From positions 1 to 17,471 of the forward strand of contig JBHELQ010000093.1 of the NCBI GenBank assembly GCA_046262995.1: 17,471 bases of DNA, written 5' to 3'. The stretch comes from JBHELQ01 sp046262995. Its GTDB lineage: Bacteria > Actinomycetota > Thermoleophilia > Solirubrobacterales > Thermoleophilaceae. Shown here piece by piece: positions 15,745-17,471 of the stretch. Made by a program: the position numbers and the translations under genes. The first letter of the stretch is position 1. Each line of letters opens with the position of its first letter. Below the pieces are notes generated by a model. That model did not search any database and had not been told where the DNA came from. It was given only the letters and a program-made list of their open reading frames with translations.

Positions 15745-16542
15745 TTACGCCTGCGTGGCCTCCTCCTCGCGGGTCAGCTCGCGCACGGCCGCCTCCGGGT
15801 CCGGCGCCCGCATCAGGGCCTCGCCGATCAGCACGGCGTCGACCCCCACGCCCTCGAGCTCCTCCACCTGCTCGCGGGTGGCGATGCCCGACTCCGAGAC
15901 GACGGTCTTCCCGGCCGGCACGTCCGCCAGCAGGTCGAACGTCCGCTGCAGGTCGACGCTGAAGTCCTCGAGGTCGCGGTTGTTGATCCCGATCACGTCC
16001 GCATCTGTCTCGAGCGCCACCTCGAGCTCCTCGAGCCGCGAGATCTCGACCAGCGCGTCCAGGTCCAGGTCGCGGGCAAGACCGTAGAGCGTGCCGAGCT
16101 CCGGCGGGCGCAGCGCCGCCACAACCAGCAACACCGCGTCCGCGCCGCAGGCCTTGGCCTCGTAGAGCTGGTAGGGGTCGAGCGTGAAGTCCTTGCGCAG
16201 CAGTGGCAGGTCGCTGGCCCCGCGCGCCTCGCTCAGGTCGTCGAGCGAGCCGCCGAAATGGGCGCCCTCGGTCAGCACGGAGATCGCCGCCGCTCCCCCG
16301 CGCTCGTACGCGCCGACGACGTCGGCGCAGCTCGCGCCCTCGCGGATCGGCCCCGCCGACGGCGAGCGGCGCTTGTACTCCGCGATCACGGAGGTGCCGG
16401 GCCGCGACAGGGCCTCGGCGAAGGGCCTACCCTCGGTGTGCCCGCCGAGCCTGCGCTCCAGCTCCGGCAGGGCCACCCGAGCCTTGCGCTCCTCGAGGGC
16501 CTGGCGCGTGGCGCCGACCAGGTCTTCGAGCCGCGGGGTCAT
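15745..16542 (-). CDS. trpC: Indole-3-glycerol phosphate synthase
   Basis: Closes the indole ring: CdRP to indole-3-glycerol phosphate, the substrate of TrpA. A TIM barrel of 265 aa. All key residues are seen: Glu55 and Lys57 in VIAEYKRRSPS, Lys117 in LLRKDF, Glu166 in LVEIS, Asn187 in GINNRDL and Ser218 in VSESGI. The spacing matches Sulfolobus TrpC Glu51, Lys53, Lys110, Glu159, Asn180 and Ser211. The ATG at 16542 overlaps the trpD stop by 4 bp (ATGA). Its neighbours downstream are moxR and the envelope genes, not trpF. Confidence 0.98.
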   Translation of the reverse strand: MTPRLEDLVGATRQALEERKARVALPELERRLGGHTEGRPFAEALSRPGTSVIAEYKRRSPSAGPIREGASCADVVGAYERGGAAAISVLTEGAHFGGSLDDLSEARGASDLPLLRKDFTLDPYQLYEAKACGADAVLLVVAALRPPELGTLYGLARDLDLDALVEISRLEELEVALETDADVIGINNRDLEDFSVDLQRTFDLLADVPAGKTVVSESGIATREQVEELEGVGVDAVLIGEALMRAPDPEAAVRELTREEEATQA

Positions 16543-17471
16543 CCGCCCAGCGCCTGCGTGCGCTCCACGTAACGCTCCATCAGCTCGAGCCCCGCGCCGG
16601 CGTCGAGCGTCTCCTCGGCGCGCCGCACGCCGGCCTCGATCGTCTCCGCGCAGCCGCCCACGTAGATGGCGGCGCCCGCGTTCAACGCCGCCAGCGAGCG
16701 CTCCGGACCCTGTTCGCCGGCGAGCACGCGGCGGCTGGCCTCCGCGTTGCGCTCGGGCGTCCCGTCCCAGTCGGCCTGCGGCGCGGGCTCAACGCCCAGC
16801 TGCTCCGGGCTGACCTCGTAGCTGTCGAGTGTCCCGCCCTTCAGCTCCACGACCCGGGTCGCGCCGGAGGCGCTGAGCTCGTCGAGGCCATCCGCGCTCG
16901 ACACTACCAGCGCGTTCTCGGTCCCGAGCTCGCGCAGCGCGGCGGCGAGCGTCTCGAGGGCGCGCTCGTCCGAGACTCCGATCACCTGCCGCTTCGCTCC
17001 CGCCGGGTTGGTCAGCGGGCCGAGGAAGTTGAAGATCGTCCGCACCCCGAGCTCCTTGCGGACGGGGACGACGTGGCGCATGGCGGTGTGGTGGTTCGGG
17101 GCGAACATGAAGCCGAAGCCGAGCGACTCGATGCTGTCCGCCACCGCCTCCGGCTTCAGGTCGATCCGCGCCCCGAGGGCCTCGAGCACGTCCGCCGAGC
17201 CACAGCGCCCCGTGGCCGAGCGATTGCCGTGCTTGGCGACGCGGCAGCCCGCCGCGGCGGCCACGAACGCCGCGGTCGTCGAGACGTTGAAGGTCGGGCG
17301 CCCGCCGCCCGTGCCGGCCGTGTCGACCAGCGGCCCGCCGGCGTCCACCTTGATCGCCAGCTCGCGCATCGTCCGCGCCAGGCCGGCGATCTCCGCCACG
17401 GTCTCGCCCTTCGCCCGCAGCGCGACCAGGAAGCCGGCCGCCTGCGCCTCGGAGGCGTTCCCGGCCATGAT
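16539..17471 (-). CDS. trpD: Anthranilate phosphoribosyltransferase, 5' end cut by window edge
   Basis: Transfers phosphoribose from PRPP to anthranilate. 310 residues are visible. The methionine at 17468 is probably internal: the preceding codon is ATC, and IMAGNASEAQAAGFLVALR matches the internal IMxGxAxxAQxxAFLxALR of the family, so about 20-30 residues lie outside. Conserved motifs: KHGNRS, CGSADVLEALG, FMFAPNHHTAMRHV and FNFLGPLTNPAG. The PRPP loop reads AGTGGGRPTFNVST instead of the common GTGGDGxxTFNIST, one residue shorter and lacking the Asp. I believe this variant occurs in other actinobacteria but cannot check it. It overlaps trpC by 4 bp. Confidence 0.95.
   Translation of the reverse strand: MMAGNASEAQAAGFLVALRAKGETVAEIAGLARTMRELAIKVDAGGPLVDTAGTGGGRPTFNVSTTAAFVAAAAGCRVAKHGNRSATGRCGSADVLEALGARIDLKPEAVADSIESLGFGFMFAPNHHTAMRHVVPVRKELGVRTIFNFLGPLTNPAGAKRQVIGVSDERALETLAAALRELGTENALVVSSADGLDELSASGATRVVELKGGTLDSYEVSPEQLGVEPAPQADWDGTPERNAEASRRVLAGEQGPERSLAALNAGAAIYVGGCAETIEAGVRRAEETLDAGAGLELMERYVERTQALGG

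Overview
The window is very GC-rich with densely packed genes, GTG and TTG starts, and almost no intergenic DNA. There is no stretch of more than 300 bases without a gene. I saw no tRNA, rRNA, insertion sequence, CRISPR array or other mobile element. Gene content and codon use point to a deep-branching high-GC actinobacterium. Class Thermoleophilia (Solirubrobacter/Conexibacter/Gaiella-like) is my best guess, from remembered sequence style and not from a search.

Left part (1-6804). A truncated DNA polymerase I gene (minus strand, 3' end outside the window) is divergent from a plus-strand pair: an ACT-domain malic enzyme and a TIGR01777/YfcH-type SDR epimerase. The epimerase converges, with overlapping 3' ends, on an orphan ABC-type substrate-binding lipoprotein gene (minus). 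That gene is divergent from a phosphofructokinase (plus) whose residues 104 and 125 predict pyrophosphate as phosphoryl donor. The phosphofructokinase and a small two-helix membrane protein gene (minus) converge and share a CTAG at their stop codons.

Right part (6601-17471). Eleven genes lie head to tail on the minus strand. In transcription order they are trpD (5' end outside the window), trpC, moxR (AAA+ ATPase), a DUF58 protein, a TgpA-like membrane transglutaminase, an HtrA/DegP-type serine protease, trpF, trpB, trpA, a SnoaL-like NTF2-fold protein and the small membrane protein. Within each block the genes overlap by 4 bp or are a few bases apart. The tryptophan genes are thus split between trpC and trpF by a four-gene envelope module (MoxR-DUF58-transglutaminase plus HtrA). 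A GC-rich hairpin sits just after the trpC stop and another just after the protease stop.

The most notable signal is promoter architecture. Six genes that appear to begin transcription units (polA, malic enzyme, lipoprotein, phosphofructokinase, moxR, SnoaL-like) each have a TAnnnT hexamer ending exactly 6 or 7 nt before the start codon, or before the codon where the start is expected. None has a clear, well-placed Shine-Dalgarno. This is the signature of leaderless mRNAs. In two of the six (malic enzyme and lipoprotein) the codon at the predicted transcript 5' end is CTG or GTC. For the malic enzyme no ATG, GTG or TTG exists in frame close to the start of the ACT domain. This suggests non-canonical leaderless initiation or sequence errors.
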